Made by a program: the position numbers and the translations under genes. A DNA stretch of 64,000 nucleotides from Rhodococcus wratislaviensis (GTDB lineage Bacteria > Actinomycetota > Actinomycetes > Mycobacteriales > Mycobacteriaceae), in assembly GCF_900455735.1 (NCBI RefSeq), contig NZ_UAUI01000002.1:1-64000 (forward strand), read 5' to 3'. Every line of letters starts with the position of its first letter. Position 1 is the first letter of the stretch. Positions 54,761-63,900 of this stretch are shown piece by piece. The notes below the pieces were generated by a model. That model searched no databases. It had not been told where the DNA came from and saw only the letters and a list, made by a program, of their open reading frames with translations.

Positions 54761-56244
54761 CCCGCGAAGACGACACCTACGACACCGAGTTCGAGGCGGC
54801 CGCACTCCACGACGCCGTCAACGGTCTTCGCGAGAAGCACCCGATGTCGTCCGCCTCGGTCGCGTTCTACCCGTGGCAGCGCAACCTGCTGCTCGGCCTG
54901 CTGGCCGTGGTCATCCTGTGCGGGTACTCCTTTCCGATCCCCACGCTGGTGATGGTCACCCTCTTCTGCACGATCGCGTACGTCTGGACGCTGGCCGACC
55001 GGCTGATCCTGTTCTTCCGCGGACTCGACGGCAGCACCATCGTCCGCATCTCGGACGAGGAGGCACTCGGGTTACCCGACGATCGGTTGCCGCCGTACAC
55101 GATTCTGGTTCCCGCCTACAACGAGCCGGAGGTGGTGGCCGATCTGATCGCGGCCATGCGGGCACTGAAGTACCCGGAGGAGAAGCTGCAGGTGCTGCTG
55201 CTCCTCGAGGAGGACGACGCCGTCACCATCGATGCGGCGAACGCCGCCGGAGTCGGCGACGTGGTCACCATTCTCCTCGTCCCGCCGGCAGACCCGCGGA
55301 CCAAGCCGAAGGCCTGCAACTACGGACTGCACTTCTCCACCGGCGAGATCGTCACCATCTACGACGCCGAGGACCACCCGGACCCGCTGCAGCTGCGGCG
55401 GGTCGTCGCGGCGTTCGACCGGCTCCCGCACAACACCGCGTGCGTGCAGGCCAAGTTGGCGTTCCACAACGGAAACCAGAACCTTCTCACCGCATGGTTC
55501 ACCGCCGACTATGCGTTGTGGTTCGGGTTCATCCTGCCCGGACTGATGCGGAGCGATTCGCCCATCCCGCTCGGCGGCACGTCGAATCATCTGCGGCGCA
55601 GCGTCCTCGACGAGATCGGATCCTGGGATCCGTTCAACGTGACCGAGGACGCCGACCTGGGTGTGCGCATCGCCGAATCGGGGTACCGCACCGCGGTCCT
55701 CGACTCCACGACGCTGGAGGAAGCGAACAGCGACCCGATCAACTGGATCCGGCAGCGGTCCCGCTGGTACAAGGGCTACCTGCAGACATGGCTGGTGCAC
55801 ATGCGCAGGCCCGTGGGGCTGTGGCGGGGGCTCGGCGCCGTCGGGTTCTTCCGGTTCACCGCCCTGATGGCGGGGACGCCACTGATCGCGTGCCTCAACA
55901 TGGTGTTCTGGCTGATCAGCCTGGCCTGGATTCTGGGTCAGCCGCACGTGATCCGGGAAGAGTTTCCCGCGTACGTGTACTTCCCGGCGCTCTTCTCGCT
56001 GCTGTTCGGCAACGTCGCGGTGCTCTACATGAATCTGATCGCGTGCCGAGAGACCCGGAACTCGGCGCTGCTGATCGCGGGACTGACCACACCGCTGTAC
56101 TGGGTGATGATGAGCATCGCCGCGATCAAGGGCACGTACCAGTTGATCCGCAATCCCTCGTACTGGGAGAAGACGTTCCACGGACTGACCGGGCCGGCCA
56201 CGACCTCGAGTTCGGCTGAGCCGAAGTCGGAGTCGGTGCCGTGA
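54757..56244 (+). CDS. BcsA-like processive GT2 glycan synthase
   Basis: Membrane glycosyltransferase expected to polymerise and extrude a beta-linked glucan or similar polymer. GTG 54757 overlaps the previous stop (GTGA); GTG 54754 has slightly better spacing from GGAGG. 495 residues with two N-terminal helices, a cytoplasmic GT-A domain and about four C-terminal helices. The processive GT2 motifs are all present: VPAYNEPEV (118-126), YDAEDHP (DxD-like, 202-208), TEDAD (296-300) and QRSRW (333-337). There is no C-terminal PilZ domain, so c-di-GMP control of the BcsA type is not expected. The product is probably cellulose-like but unproven. Confidence 0.85.
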   Translation: MTREDDTYDTEFEAAALHDAVNGLREKHPMSSASVAFYPWQRNLLLGLLAVVILCGYSFPIPTLVMVTLFCTIAYVWTLADRLILFFRGLDGSTIVRISDEEALGLPDDRLPPYTILVPAYNEPEVVADLIAAMRALKYPEEKLQVLLLLEEDDAVTIDAANAAGVGDVVTILLVPPADPRTKPKACNYGLHFSTGEIVTIYDAEDHPDPLQLRRVVAAFDRLPHNTACVQAKLAFHNGNQNLLTAWFTADYALWFGFILPGLMRSDSPIPLGGTSNHLRRSVLDEIGSWDPFNVTEDADLGVRIAESGYRTAVLDSTTLEEANSDPINWIRQRSRWYKGYLQTWLVHMRRPVGLWRGLGAVGFFRFTALMAGTPLIACLNMVFWLISLAWILGQPHVIREEFPAYVYFPALFSLLFGNVAVLYMNLIACRETRNSALLIAGLTTPLYWVMMSIAAIKGTYQLIRNPSYWEKTFHGLTGPATTSSSAEPKSESVP

Positions 56245-57878
56245 GGCCGGCCCGCTGGCTGTTCTGGGGCTGCACCGCCCTCTACCTGGCGGTCGGCCTG
56301 TATCTGACTGTCGGGCACGGCTTTCTGATGGGCGACGCACTGAGCCGGGTATCCGCCGCGCGGAGCGTCCTGTTCAGCCGCGACCCTCACCTCGCTGCCA
56401 TCGGATTCGTCTTCACCCCCCTGACGGCCGTGGTGCAGCTGCCGACGGTGCTGCTCAGCCAGTGGTGGCCCGGACTCACGTCCTGGGGCGTGACGGGGGT
56501 GGTGATGTCCGCACCGTTCATGGCAGGCGCGGTGGTGCAGATCTTCAAGATCGGCACCGATCGCGGCTGCCCGATGTGGCTGGTCTGGACGGTCACCGCA
56601 CTGTTCGCGCTCAACCCGATGATCGTGTTCTACGGCGGCAACGGCATGAGCGAGGCACCGTTCCTGCTGCTGATGTGCTGGGCCACCCGCCGCCTGATCC
56701 GCTGGTGCACCACCGACGACATCCACGATCTCGTCGCCGTCGCGGTCGCACTCGGACTCGCCTACCTGACCCGGTACGACGCGCTCGCCGCCGGGCTCGC
56801 CGTGACCGTCTTCGTGTTCGCGACGACCCTGCTCCGGAACGGGTGGAAGAACAAGCGGGAACTGCTGTTTCCCGCGGCCCTCGACGCCGTGCTGGTGGCA
56901 CTGCCCACCGGTGTGGCGTTCCTGGCGTGGGCGGCCACCAGCTGGCTCATCACGGGTGAAGCCCTGCAGCAGTTCTCGTCCACGTACGGCAACTCCAGCA
57001 TCCTCGCGCAGAGCGGCGGCGGATCCACCGACCCCGGCTACGCCCTGATCTTCTCGATCGCGGAGACCGTTGTGCTCGGTCCCGTCCTCCCCCTGCTGAT
57101 CCCGATCGTCGCGGTACTCGCCTGGCGCCGCCGCGACCTCGAGGTGATCGCGGCCGTGGTGGTCCTGGCGTCGGTGATCGCCTTCGCCACGCTCAGCTAC
57201 ATGCGCGGGCTGACGTTCCCGTTCCTGCGGTTCTACATCTGCGCGTTACCGCTGATGGCGGTGCTCGCATTCCAACTCGTCCCGCCGGGCGGTCCCCTGG
57301 TCGAGCGGCGGCACGGCCCGCACGGGTTCGCGCGACGCGTCGTCGTCGGCTCACGATCCGTTCCGGCGGCGCTGGCCGTGGCCCTCGTCGTCTTCACTCC
57401 CGTCGCCACCGGCGCGCTGATGGTGTCCCCCACCCTGTCGGATCAGCAGTACGCACTGGAATCGGTGGTGTTCCCCGCCCCCGACGACACCTCCGACAAG
57501 CGGCGCACCGAGCGGCGGATCATCGCCTCGTTCAGCACCGAACGCGCACTGGCCCAACACATCGACGCGATGAATCTGCCCGAGGGATCGGTGCTCATGG
57601 ACACCGTCTACGGGTTCGCCGTCTACACCGCGACCGACAACCCGCGCACGTTCGTCATTCCCTCCGACCAGGACTTCACGTCGATCGTCAACCGGCCCGC
57701 CGACCACGGCGTCCAGTACGTCCTGGCCGTCCCCGACAGCGGTCGTGGCGAATCCGATGCCGTCAACCGGCGGTATCCGACGCTGTACGAGACGGGCGCC
57801 AACATCGCCACGCTGGAGCTCGAGATCCCGAACGACGGCCAGGACCAACCCACCTGGCGGCTGTACCGGATCCTGTGA
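56241..57878 (+). CDS. Polytopic GT-C-like membrane glycosyltransferase
   Basis: 545 residues from GTG 56241, overlapping the synthase stop. About ten helices, then a ~130-residue polar C-terminal domain (from KRRTERRIIASFSTERALAQ). After helix 1 comes GHGFLMGDALSRVS with an Asp in the first outer loop, the usual catalytic acid place of GT-C enzymes that use polyprenyl-phosphate sugars (PMT/ArnT clan). It ends the plus-strand run of the glycan locus. It may decorate the polymer or a protein; the family is not certain. Confidence 0.72.
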   Translation: MRPARWLFWGCTALYLAVGLYLTVGHGFLMGDALSRVSAARSVLFSRDPHLAAIGFVFTPLTAVVQLPTVLLSQWWPGLTSWGVTGVVMSAPFMAGAVVQIFKIGTDRGCPMWLVWTVTALFALNPMIVFYGGNGMSEAPFLLLMCWATRRLIRWCTTDDIHDLVAVAVALGLAYLTRYDALAAGLAVTVFVFATTLLRNGWKNKRELLFPAALDAVLVALPTGVAFLAWAATSWLITGEALQQFSSTYGNSSILAQSGGGSTDPGYALIFSIAETVVLGPVLPLLIPIVAVLAWRRRDLEVIAAVVVLASVIAFATLSYMRGLTFPFLRFYICALPLMAVLAFQLVPPGGPLVERRHGPHGFARRVVVGSRSVPAALAVALVVFTPVATGALMVSPTLSDQQYALESVVFPAPDDTSDKRRTERRIIASFSTERALAQHIDAMNLPEGSVLMDTVYGFAVYTATDNPRTFVIPSDQDFTSIVNRPADHGVQYVLAVPDSGRGESDAVNRRYPTLYETGANIATLELEIPNDGQDQPTWRLYRIL

Positions 57879-57881
57879 CCG

Positions 57882-58967
57882 TCAGCGCGTGCCGTTGCGT
57901 TCCCGCAGCACCCCCCGCACCGGGTCGGCGGGACCGATGTCGTACGTGCACTCGCCGGGACGAGGGTCGGGCACGAACGCCCACAGCAGGGCACCCGCGG
58001 TGCCGGCCGCACGCTGCCCGTCGATCTTCACGGCCACTTCCCGCGCCCGCTCCTCGACGGGGACGCATCCCGCCCCCGAATACTGTCCGATCTCCGCAAC
58101 GAGGATCGGCTTGCGGAGGCGTTCGGCCTGTTCGATGTGCAGGGCGAGGCCGTTGTACCGGTCGCCGGGCAGCGGAACACCGTCGGCGCCGTAATCGTGG
58201 TACTGCAACACGTCGAGAGCCGGCGACGCACCCACGAACTCGTAATCCGGGCCCGCCGTTCCACACTGGCCACCGCCGATCATCCCGAGAGTGATCGGGT
58301 GTCGGTCGTCGAGGCTCCGGACGAGACCACCAGCGTCGTCGACGAACGTCCGCAGCGTCTCGCCCGCAGTGTCCGCGCAGCTGCGGAACGGGGTCAGCGG
58401 TTCGGGCTCCCCCATCAACTCCCACATCGCGAGCGACGGGGAGTCCTGCCACCGCGGTACCGCCGTCGCGACCCAGTCCTCGTAACTCAGCACCGAACCG
58501 GGGCCGACGGTGCGCCAACCGCCGTCGTACCACTCGCTCGACTTGAAGATCTCGTCGCCGCACGATCCGTCCTGCGCGGCGAGGACCGGGATCACCAGCT
58601 GGCGGTGCGCCTCGGCAGCCCGGAAGACGTTGTCGATCCCGGTGAAGTCCAGAGCGCCGGTCGTCTTGTCGATCGCCAGCCACTGGAACGCGTTGAACCG
58701 GGTGAGCGACCCGACCGGCAGACTGCCGAAGAAGCTGTCCAGGTCCACCTCTGCACCGCACCCGCGGTTGACGGACCAGTCGGTGGCCAGCTGGTAGGCG
58801 TTCAGTCCGGCGGGCCACCACGGGCGGCCGTCGAGGGTCAGCCCGGACGCGGTGGCCTGCACCCGGGGTACCGGGGGCAGCGTCTTCGCCGACTCGGCCG
58901 CCCCGCACCCTGCCAACCCGAACACCGCGGCCGCAAGCAGCAGCGCCGTCGTGCGACGTCCCGTCAT
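57882..58967 (-). CDS. Cellulase/mannanase-like (GH5-clan) lipoprotein
   Basis: 361 residues from ATG 58967. Signal peptide with lipobox LAGC (Cys21). The remainder is a TIM-barrel glycosidase of the GH5/clan A type: the catalytic acid/base is in MWELMGEPEP (Glu187) and the nucleophile in ILVAEIGQYSG (Glu292), with LQYHDYG between them. It is convergent with the glycan-synthase operon, four bases beyond its last stop. Bacterial cellulose operons usually include a beta-glucanase (BcsZ), and this is a plausible functional equivalent anchored to the membrane. Confidence 0.75.
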   Translation of the reverse strand: MTGRRTTALLLAAAVFGLAGCGAAESAKTLPPVPRVQATASGLTLDGRPWWPAGLNAYQLATDWSVNRGCGAEVDLDSFFGSLPVGSLTRFNAFQWLAIDKTTGALDFTGIDNVFRAAEAHRQLVIPVLAAQDGSCGDEIFKSSEWYDGGWRTVGPGSVLSYEDWVATAVPRWQDSPSLAMWELMGEPEPLTPFRSCADTAGETLRTFVDDAGGLVRSLDDRHPITLGMIGGGQCGTAGPDYEFVGASPALDVLQYHDYGADGVPLPGDRYNGLALHIEQAERLRKPILVAEIGQYSGAGCVPVEERAREVAVKIDGQRAAGTAGALLWAFVPDPRPGECTYDIGPADPVRGVLRERNGTR

Positions 58968-59033
58968 CAGTGTCAGAGTGCCAGGTTCTCGCCTCCCGGG
59001 CACACCGAACCTTCGTTGTGCGACAGTGGTCCG

Positions 59034-59876
59034 ATGAGCCCTGTGGTGACGATCGACGAGTTGGCGGAATCGTTGAGCAGCGACGCCCCGCCGGTCCTTC
59101 TCGACGTGCGGTGGGCGCTCGGCGACACCGAAGGCAGGCAGCACTATCTCGACGCGCACATTCCCGGTGCCGTGTTCGTCGACCTGGACACCGAACTGGC
59201 CGCGCCGGGATCTCCGGAACTGGGCCGGCATCCGCTGCCGACCCTGCCGGACCTCCAGGACGCCGCGCGCCGGTGGGGTGTCCGGGAGGGCAGCCCTGTC
59301 GTCGTCTACGACGCCACCGGGAACCTTGCCGCCGCGCGGGCGTGGTGGCTGCTGCGCTGGGCCGGAGTTGCCGACGTGACGATGCTCGACGGTGGCCTCG
59401 GCGCGTGGACGTCGGCGGGCCACCCCGTCCGATCCGGTGACGAGCACCCACGATTCCCGGGTGACGTCGTGCTGACTGGCGGCCACCTGCCGACGCTGAC
59501 CGCGGACGAGGCCGCCGACTTCGCCGCCGACGGCTGCCTTCTCGATGCCCGTGCCGCCGAGCGCTATTCGGGCGAGACCGAACCCATCGATCCCCGCGCA
59601 GGGCACATTCCCGGCGCTCACAGCGCCCCGACGTCCGAGAATCTCGGGCCCGACGGACGGTTCGCGCCTGTCCAGGCACTGCGCGAACGGTTCGCCGCGG
59701 TCGGCGCGGAACCCGGACGTCCCGTCGGCGTCTATTGCGGATCGGGTGTGACAGCGGCCCACCAGGTCGCAGCACTCGCGCTCGCCGGCGTCGACGCCGC
59801 CCTGTATCCGGGGTCCTGGTCGCAGTGGTCGTCCGATCCCGGGCGTCCGGTCGCCACCGGGCCCGAGCCGTTCTGA
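59034..59876 (+). CDS. Thiosulfate/3-mercaptopyruvate sulfurtransferase (two rhodanese domains)
   Basis: 280 residues from ATG 59034, with two rhodanese domains in tandem. The N-terminal domain is inactive (Asp in VVVYDATGN replaces the cysteine). The C-terminal domain carries the active loop VYCGSGVTAAHQ with Cys235. Conserved CH2 motifs HIPGAVFVDLD and HIPGAHSAPT mark each domain. It transfers sulfane sulfur to a thiol acceptor such as cyanide or thioredoxin. It is a stand-alone gene divergent from the GH5-like gene. Confidence 0.92.
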   Translation: MSPVVTIDELAESLSSDAPPVLLDVRWALGDTEGRQHYLDAHIPGAVFVDLDTELAAPGSPELGRHPLPTLPDLQDAARRWGVREGSPVVVYDATGNLAAARAWWLLRWAGVADVTMLDGGLGAWTSAGHPVRSGDEHPRFPGDVVLTGGHLPTLTADEAADFAADGCLLDARAAERYSGETEPIDPRAGHIPGAHSAPTSENLGPDGRFAPVQALRERFAAVGAEPGRPVGVYCGSGVTAAHQVAALALAGVDAALYPGSWSQWSSDPGRPVATGPEPF

Positions 59877-59883
59877 CCGCGAG

Positions 59884-60897
59884 TCACGCCGTCTGACCGA
59901 CCTGCTCCGCGTCGTGGGCCGGATAGGCGTGGATCAGGGCGGTGTTCAACTTCGGGACCGCATGGGTGAGTGCGTGTTCGGCGGTGTGCGCCACACGGTG
60001 TGCGTCGCGCAGGCTGGTCGACGGATCGACGTCGAGTTCGGCGTCGGCATGCAGGTGGTGCCCGATCCACCGCATCTTCACGCTCCGCACCCCGACCACC
60101 CCCGGTTCGGCGGCGAGGGCCCGTTCGGCGGCATCGACCAGTTCCGGGTCGACGCCGTCCATGAGCCGCCGGAACACGTCGCGGGCGGCGGTCCGCAGCA
60201 CGAGCAGGATCGCGGCCGTGATGACCAGGCCCACCACCGGGTCGGCGAGCGGAAGCCCGACCGCGACACCGCCTGCGCCCAGCACCACGGCGAGGGAGGT
60301 GAATCCGTCGGTCCGTGCGTGCAGGCCGTCGGCGACGAGCGCGGCAGAGCCGATCCGCCTGCCGACGCGGATGCGATACAGCGCCACCCATTCGTTGCCG
60401 GCGAAACCGATGACACCGGCGAGGGCCACCCACCCGAGGTGGTCGATGGGCACGGGATCGAGGAGGCGGCGGGTCGCCTCCACACCCGCGACGACCGCGG
60501 ACAACGCGATCATCACCACGACGAACAACCCGGCGAGGTCTTCGGCCCGGCCGTAGCCGTACGTGAATCGGCGGGTGGCCGCCCGCCGTCCGAGGGCGAA
60601 CGCGATCCACAGCGGCACCGCCGTCAGCGCGTCGGAGAAGTTGTGCACGGTGTCGGCGGCGAGAGCGACGGAACCGGACAGCCCCACCACGATCACCTGG
60701 GCCAGGGCGGTGACGCCCAGCACCACCAGGCTGATCTTCACCGCCCGGATCCCGATCTCGCTCGCCTCGAGTGCGTCGTCGACGCTGTCCGCGGAGTCGT
60801 GGCTGTGCGGGGCGAAGATCTGGCGGATCGCCCCGCGGACACCGCCCGAATGCCGGTGGCCGTGCCCGTGCCCGTGGGAATGTCCGTGGCCGGTCAC
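59884..60897 (-). CDS. Cation diffusion facilitator (CzcD/ZitB-like) metal exporter
   Basis: Zn2+/Co2+/Cd2+:H+ antiporter of the inner membrane. GTG 60897 overlaps the ArsR stop (GTGA) and has GGAGG upstream. 337 residues: a His-rich N-terminus (GHGHSHGHGHGHRH), six helices with the paired metal sites ADTVHNFSDAL in helix 2 and ADGLHARTDGF in helix 5 (HxxxD each), and a C-terminal cytoplasmic domain (VKMRWIGHHLHADAELDVD). It is transcribed after the ArsR gene, so it is probably induced by the metal that releases that repressor. Confidence 0.93.
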   Translation of the reverse strand: MTGHGHSHGHGHGHRHSGGVRGAIRQIFAPHSHDSADSVDDALEASEIGIRAVKISLVVLGVTALAQVIVVGLSGSVALAADTVHNFSDALTAVPLWIAFALGRRAATRRFTYGYGRAEDLAGLFVVVMIALSAVVAGVEATRRLLDPVPIDHLGWVALAGVIGFAGNEWVALYRIRVGRRIGSAALVADGLHARTDGFTSLAVVLGAGGVAVGLPLADPVVGLVITAAILLVLRTAARDVFRRLMDGVDPELVDAAERALAAEPGVVGVRSVKMRWIGHHLHADAELDVDPSTSLRDAHRVAHTAEHALTHAVPKLNTALIHAYPAHDAEQVGQTA

Positions 60898-61301
60898 GAG
60901 CCGCCTCCCTCCGCGGCGAGGTCCGGGTCCTCGTGGATGACCTGCAGGTCGCCGGCGGCGCGGTGGTGTCCCGGGATGCCGGGGCCCGCGTGTTCAGCGT
61001 TGAACACGGCGTCGGTGACCAGCTGCTGCACGTGCTCGTTGGCGACGCTGTAGTAGATGGACGTCCCCTCCCTCCGCGTGCGCACCAGCCGCGCCATCCG
61101 GAGCTTCGCGAGGTGCTGCGAGACGGATGGCGCCGGCTTTCCCACCCGTTCGGCCAACTCGTTCACCGACAGCTCGCCTCCCACCAGTTGCCAGAGCAGC
61201 TGGACCCGGGTGGCGTCGGCGAGCATGCGGAAGACCTCGACTACCAGCCCGACCTGGTCTTCGTCGAGCCGGCGCCGGCAAGCGCGCATATCTGCATTCA
61301 T
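60894..61301 (-). CDS. ArsR/SmtB-family metal-sensing repressor
   Basis: 135 residues from ATG 61301; a GTG at 61343 would add 14 residues without a ribosome site. Winged helix: FRMLADATRVQLLWQLVGGE, then LAERVGKPAPSVSQHLAKLRMARLV and the wing RREGTSIYYSV. A C-terminal His-containing segment (EHAGPGIPGHHRA) may form the alpha-5 metal site of zinc sensors. It leads the CDF exporter gene with a four-base overlap. A 7-8-7 palindrome covers its start codon and is a likely operator. Confidence 0.9.
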   Translation of the reverse strand: MNADMRACRRRLDEDQVGLVVEVFRMLADATRVQLLWQLVGGELSVNELAERVGKPAPSVSQHLAKLRMARLVRTRREGTSIYYSVANEHVQQLVTDAVFNAEHAGPGIPGHHRAAGDLQVIHEDPDLAAEGGGS

Positions 61302-61310
61302 ACGCAGATA
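61289..61310 (-). promoter_or_regulatory. Candidate ArsR operator at the arsR-like start
   Basis: TATCTGC (61289-61295) and GCAGATA (61304-61310) form a perfect 7-base inverted repeat with an 8-base spacer, covering the proposed start codon. TATTAT-like bases lie just upstream. Position and symmetry fit autorepression by the ArsR-type product. Confidence 0.5.
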
Positions 61311-61349
61311 ATAGGTCACTTCGTTTTGTGATGCACCAGACACCGAAAT

Positions 61350-61401
61350 GACTTACTTGCTTGCACTAACGATGTATATAGTTGCTTGCATCAAGTAAGT
61401 C
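61350..61401 (+). promoter_or_regulatory. MarR operator-promoter region
   Basis: A perfect 10-base inverted repeat GACTTACTTG (61350-61359) and CAAGTAAGTC (61392-61401) encloses two direct copies of TTGCTTGCA (61357-61365, 61382-61390) and a TATATA -10-like box (61375-61380). It lies 18 bases before the MarR start codon, in AT-rich DNA, and is a likely autoregulatory site. Confidence 0.65.
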
Positions 61402-61418
61402 GTCCTTCAGGGGTTGCC

Positions 61419-61928
61419 ATGTCCGTCTCGTCAGTGCCTTCCGTGTCGTCCGTATCTCTCGGCACCACCGAAGCGCTCATCGACGAGGTCTTCCTCTTCG
61501 GCCGCGTGCTTCGCGACGCCCTGGTGTCGGAAGGTGACGGTCACATCCCGCGCGCGTTGACGGGGGTCCTCCTCGTTCTCGCCGCCCGGGGGGAATGCCG
61601 GCAGAACGAACTCGCCTCCGAGCTGTGTGTCAGCCAGTCCTCACTCAGTCGCCAGATCACCGATCTGGTGGACGTCGGCTACGTCACCCGCCACTCGGAT
61701 CCCGCCGACGGACGCGCATTCCGAATACGCGTGTCGCCGGAGGGAATGGCGTACGTCAAGCACGTGAGAACACAGCGAGCGGCACGAATGCAGAAGTTGA
61801 TGACCGGATGGAACGAGACCGAGGCAGCGATTGCCCTCGAGTCCATCCGGCACCTGAAGGAAACACTCTTCGATCCAGAACACCGGATCGTCACGAGCTC
61901 GAACCCGATTGGAACACAAAGCGTATGA
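61419..61928 (+). CDS. MarR-family transcriptional regulator
   Basis: 169 residues from ATG 61419 with AGGGG six bases upstream. Winged helix-turn-helix: RQNELASELCVSQSSLSRQITDLVDVGYV, then the wing RHSDPADGRAFRIRVS, with flanking dimerisation helices. The stop overlaps the MFS exporter start (ATGA). MarR repressors of this layout usually control the adjoining exporter and are released by its substrates; the strong palindrome upstream supports autoregulation. Confidence 0.92.
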   Translation: MSVSSVPSVSSVSLGTTEALIDEVFLFGRVLRDALVSEGDGHIPRALTGVLLVLAARGECRQNELASELCVSQSSLSRQITDLVDVGYVTRHSDPADGRAFRIRVSPEGMAYVKHVRTQRAARMQKLMTGWNETEAAIALESIRHLKETLFDPEHRIVTSSNPIGTQSV

Positions 61929-63868
61929 CCGAAACACAGACTCGGCCGCCGGTTGAAGAAACGACGGCCATGACGCACCGCCAAATCCTCGAAGCCCTCA
62001 CGGGCCTGCTCGCGGCGCTGTTCACCGCACTGCTGAGCAGCACGATCGTCGCCACCGCCCTCCCCACGATCATCGGCGACCTGAAGGGCACGCAGACCGC
62101 GTACGCCTGGGTCATCACCAGCGCACTGCTCGCCAACGCCGCCTCGACACCCATCTGGGGCAAGCTCGCCGACCTGTTCAACAAGAAGGTCCTCGTCCAG
62201 AGCGCGATCGTCATCTTCGTCATCGGTTCGGTGATCGCCGGCTTCGCGCACAACGTGCCGATCCTGCTGACCGCGCGTGTCATCCAGGGCATCGGCATGG
62301 GTGGCCTGACGGCGCTCGTCGTCGCCATCATCGGCACCATCGTCGCTCCCCGTGAGCGCGGCCGCTACTCCGGTTACATGGGTGCCGTCATGGCCGTGTC
62401 GATGTCGGGTGGCCCGATCCTCGGCGGCGTCATCGTCGACAGCCCCCTCGGCTGGCGCTGGTGCTTCTTCGTGTGCGTGCCGCTCGCCGTCATCGCACTG
62501 TTCCTGCTGCAGCGCACGCTGCACCTCGCGACCGAAAAGAAGGATGACGTCTCCATCGACTGGCTCGGCGCCCTGCTGCTGACCGCCGGTGTGTCCATCC
62601 TGCTGATCTGGGTCTCGTTCGCCGGTAAGGCGGGCTACTACGAGTGGTTCTCCCGCGAGACGGTCATGTACGTCGGATCGGGTGTGCTGCTGCTGGCCGC
62701 GACGATCCTCGTCGAGGCCAAGGCCAAGTCGCCGATCATCCCGCTCAAGATCGTCACGGAGAAGACCACCGGACTCGCCATCATCGCGTCCGTCGCCGTC
62801 GGTGTCGGAATGTTCGGCTCCACCACGTTCCTCGGCCAGTACTTCCAGACCTCGCGTGGCTACACCCCCACCATGGCCGGAGTGCTCACCATCCCGATGG
62901 TCGCAGGCATGCTCCTCGGCACGGTCGGATCCGGACAGCTCATCACCCGCTTCGGCAAGTGGAAGCCGTTCGTCGTCGGCGGCGCCGTCTTGATGATCGT
63001 CGGCTTCGGATTGCTCGGCACCATCGATCACGAGACCAGCCTGACCCTGGTCGGCGCGTACATCGCGATCATCGGTCTCGGCATGGGCATGCTGATGCAG
63101 AACCTGGTCCTCGCGGTTCAGAACACCGTCAGCGTCCAGAACATCGGTGCGGCATCCAGCTCGGTTGCCTTCTTCCGGACCTTCGGTGGCGCGATCGGCG
63201 TCTCGGTTCTCGGTTCGGTGCTGGCCACCCGCGTCGCCGACCTGTCGGCCGACGGTTTCGCGAAGCTCGGCATCCCCGCCGGGTCGAGCAGCGGTGGCGG
63301 AAGCCTGGACCTGACGTCCATGCCCGCTCCCGTGCAGGGTGTCATCCGTGCCGCATACGGAGACGCGACCGGCCGGATCTTCCTGATCGCCGCCGTCGTC
63401 GCCGTCATCACCCTGATCGCCGTCATACTGCTGCCCAACCGCCCGCTGCGTCGCACCATCGACCTGTCGAGCGAGCAGGAGCCCGTCCAGGAACCCGAGT
63501 ACGCCCCCGTCCCGGAGTACGCACTCGAGCCCGACACGGCGCCGATCCAGTCGTCCGAGGTCCGCGGCGGCAGGCACGAGGCCCCCGCCGATCAGCGGCA
63601 GCCCTTCGCAGGGTTGAGCGCCGACGCCCGGGACCGTCTCCTGTCCATGCTGCTGCCGCAGCCGGAGCGGACGCTGGAAGCGATCGACGAAGCGGAGAAG
63701 ATCCGCGACGAGGTCAACCGCCTGCGTAACGACCTCAACGCCAAGCTCGTCGAATTCGACGCGGTCTGGGATCGCCTGCGCGAGCTGGGACTGAGCGAAG
63801 AGCAGGTGGCCGGCGTCCTCGGCGGCGGCCACGTGGCGGACACCGGCAACGGTGCCCTCATCCGCTGA
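61925..63868 (+). CDS. MFS multidrug exporter (DHA2, EmrB/QacA type) with long C-terminal tail
   Basis: 647-residue inner-membrane drug:H+ antiporter. ATG 61925 overlaps the MarR stop by four bases. Fourteen helices: helix 1 has LLSSTIVATALPTI (the family D1-type motif with Ser replacing Asp), motif A is GKLADLFNKKVLVQ, and motif C is GGPILGGVIVD. After the last helix (about residue 510) comes a ~130-residue cytoplasmic tail: a Glu/Pro-rich linker, then a charged helix (EAIDEAEKIRDEVNRLRNDL) likely to be a coiled coil. That tail is unusual for EmrB-like proteins. Exported compounds are unknown. Confidence 0.9.
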   Translation: MTETQTRPPVEETTAMTHRQILEALTGLLAALFTALLSSTIVATALPTIIGDLKGTQTAYAWVITSALLANAASTPIWGKLADLFNKKVLVQSAIVIFVIGSVIAGFAHNVPILLTARVIQGIGMGGLTALVVAIIGTIVAPRERGRYSGYMGAVMAVSMSGGPILGGVIVDSPLGWRWCFFVCVPLAVIALFLLQRTLHLATEKKDDVSIDWLGALLLTAGVSILLIWVSFAGKAGYYEWFSRETVMYVGSGVLLLAATILVEAKAKSPIIPLKIVTEKTTGLAIIASVAVGVGMFGSTTFLGQYFQTSRGYTPTMAGVLTIPMVAGMLLGTVGSGQLITRFGKWKPFVVGGAVLMIVGFGLLGTIDHETSLTLVGAYIAIIGLGMGMLMQNLVLAVQNTVSVQNIGAASSSVAFFRTFGGAIGVSVLGSVLATRVADLSADGFAKLGIPAGSSSGGGSLDLTSMPAPVQGVIRAAYGDATGRIFLIAAVVAVITLIAVILLPNRPLRRTIDLSSEQEPVQEPEYAPVPEYALEPDTAPIQSSEVRGGRHEAPADQRQPFAGLSADARDRLLSMLLPQPERTLEAIDEAEKIRDEVNRLRNDLNAKLVEFDAVWDRLRELGLSEEQVAGVLGGGHVADTGNGALIR

Positions 63869-63900
63869 ATGAGATGATCGTTCAGTTCCACGACGCCGTC

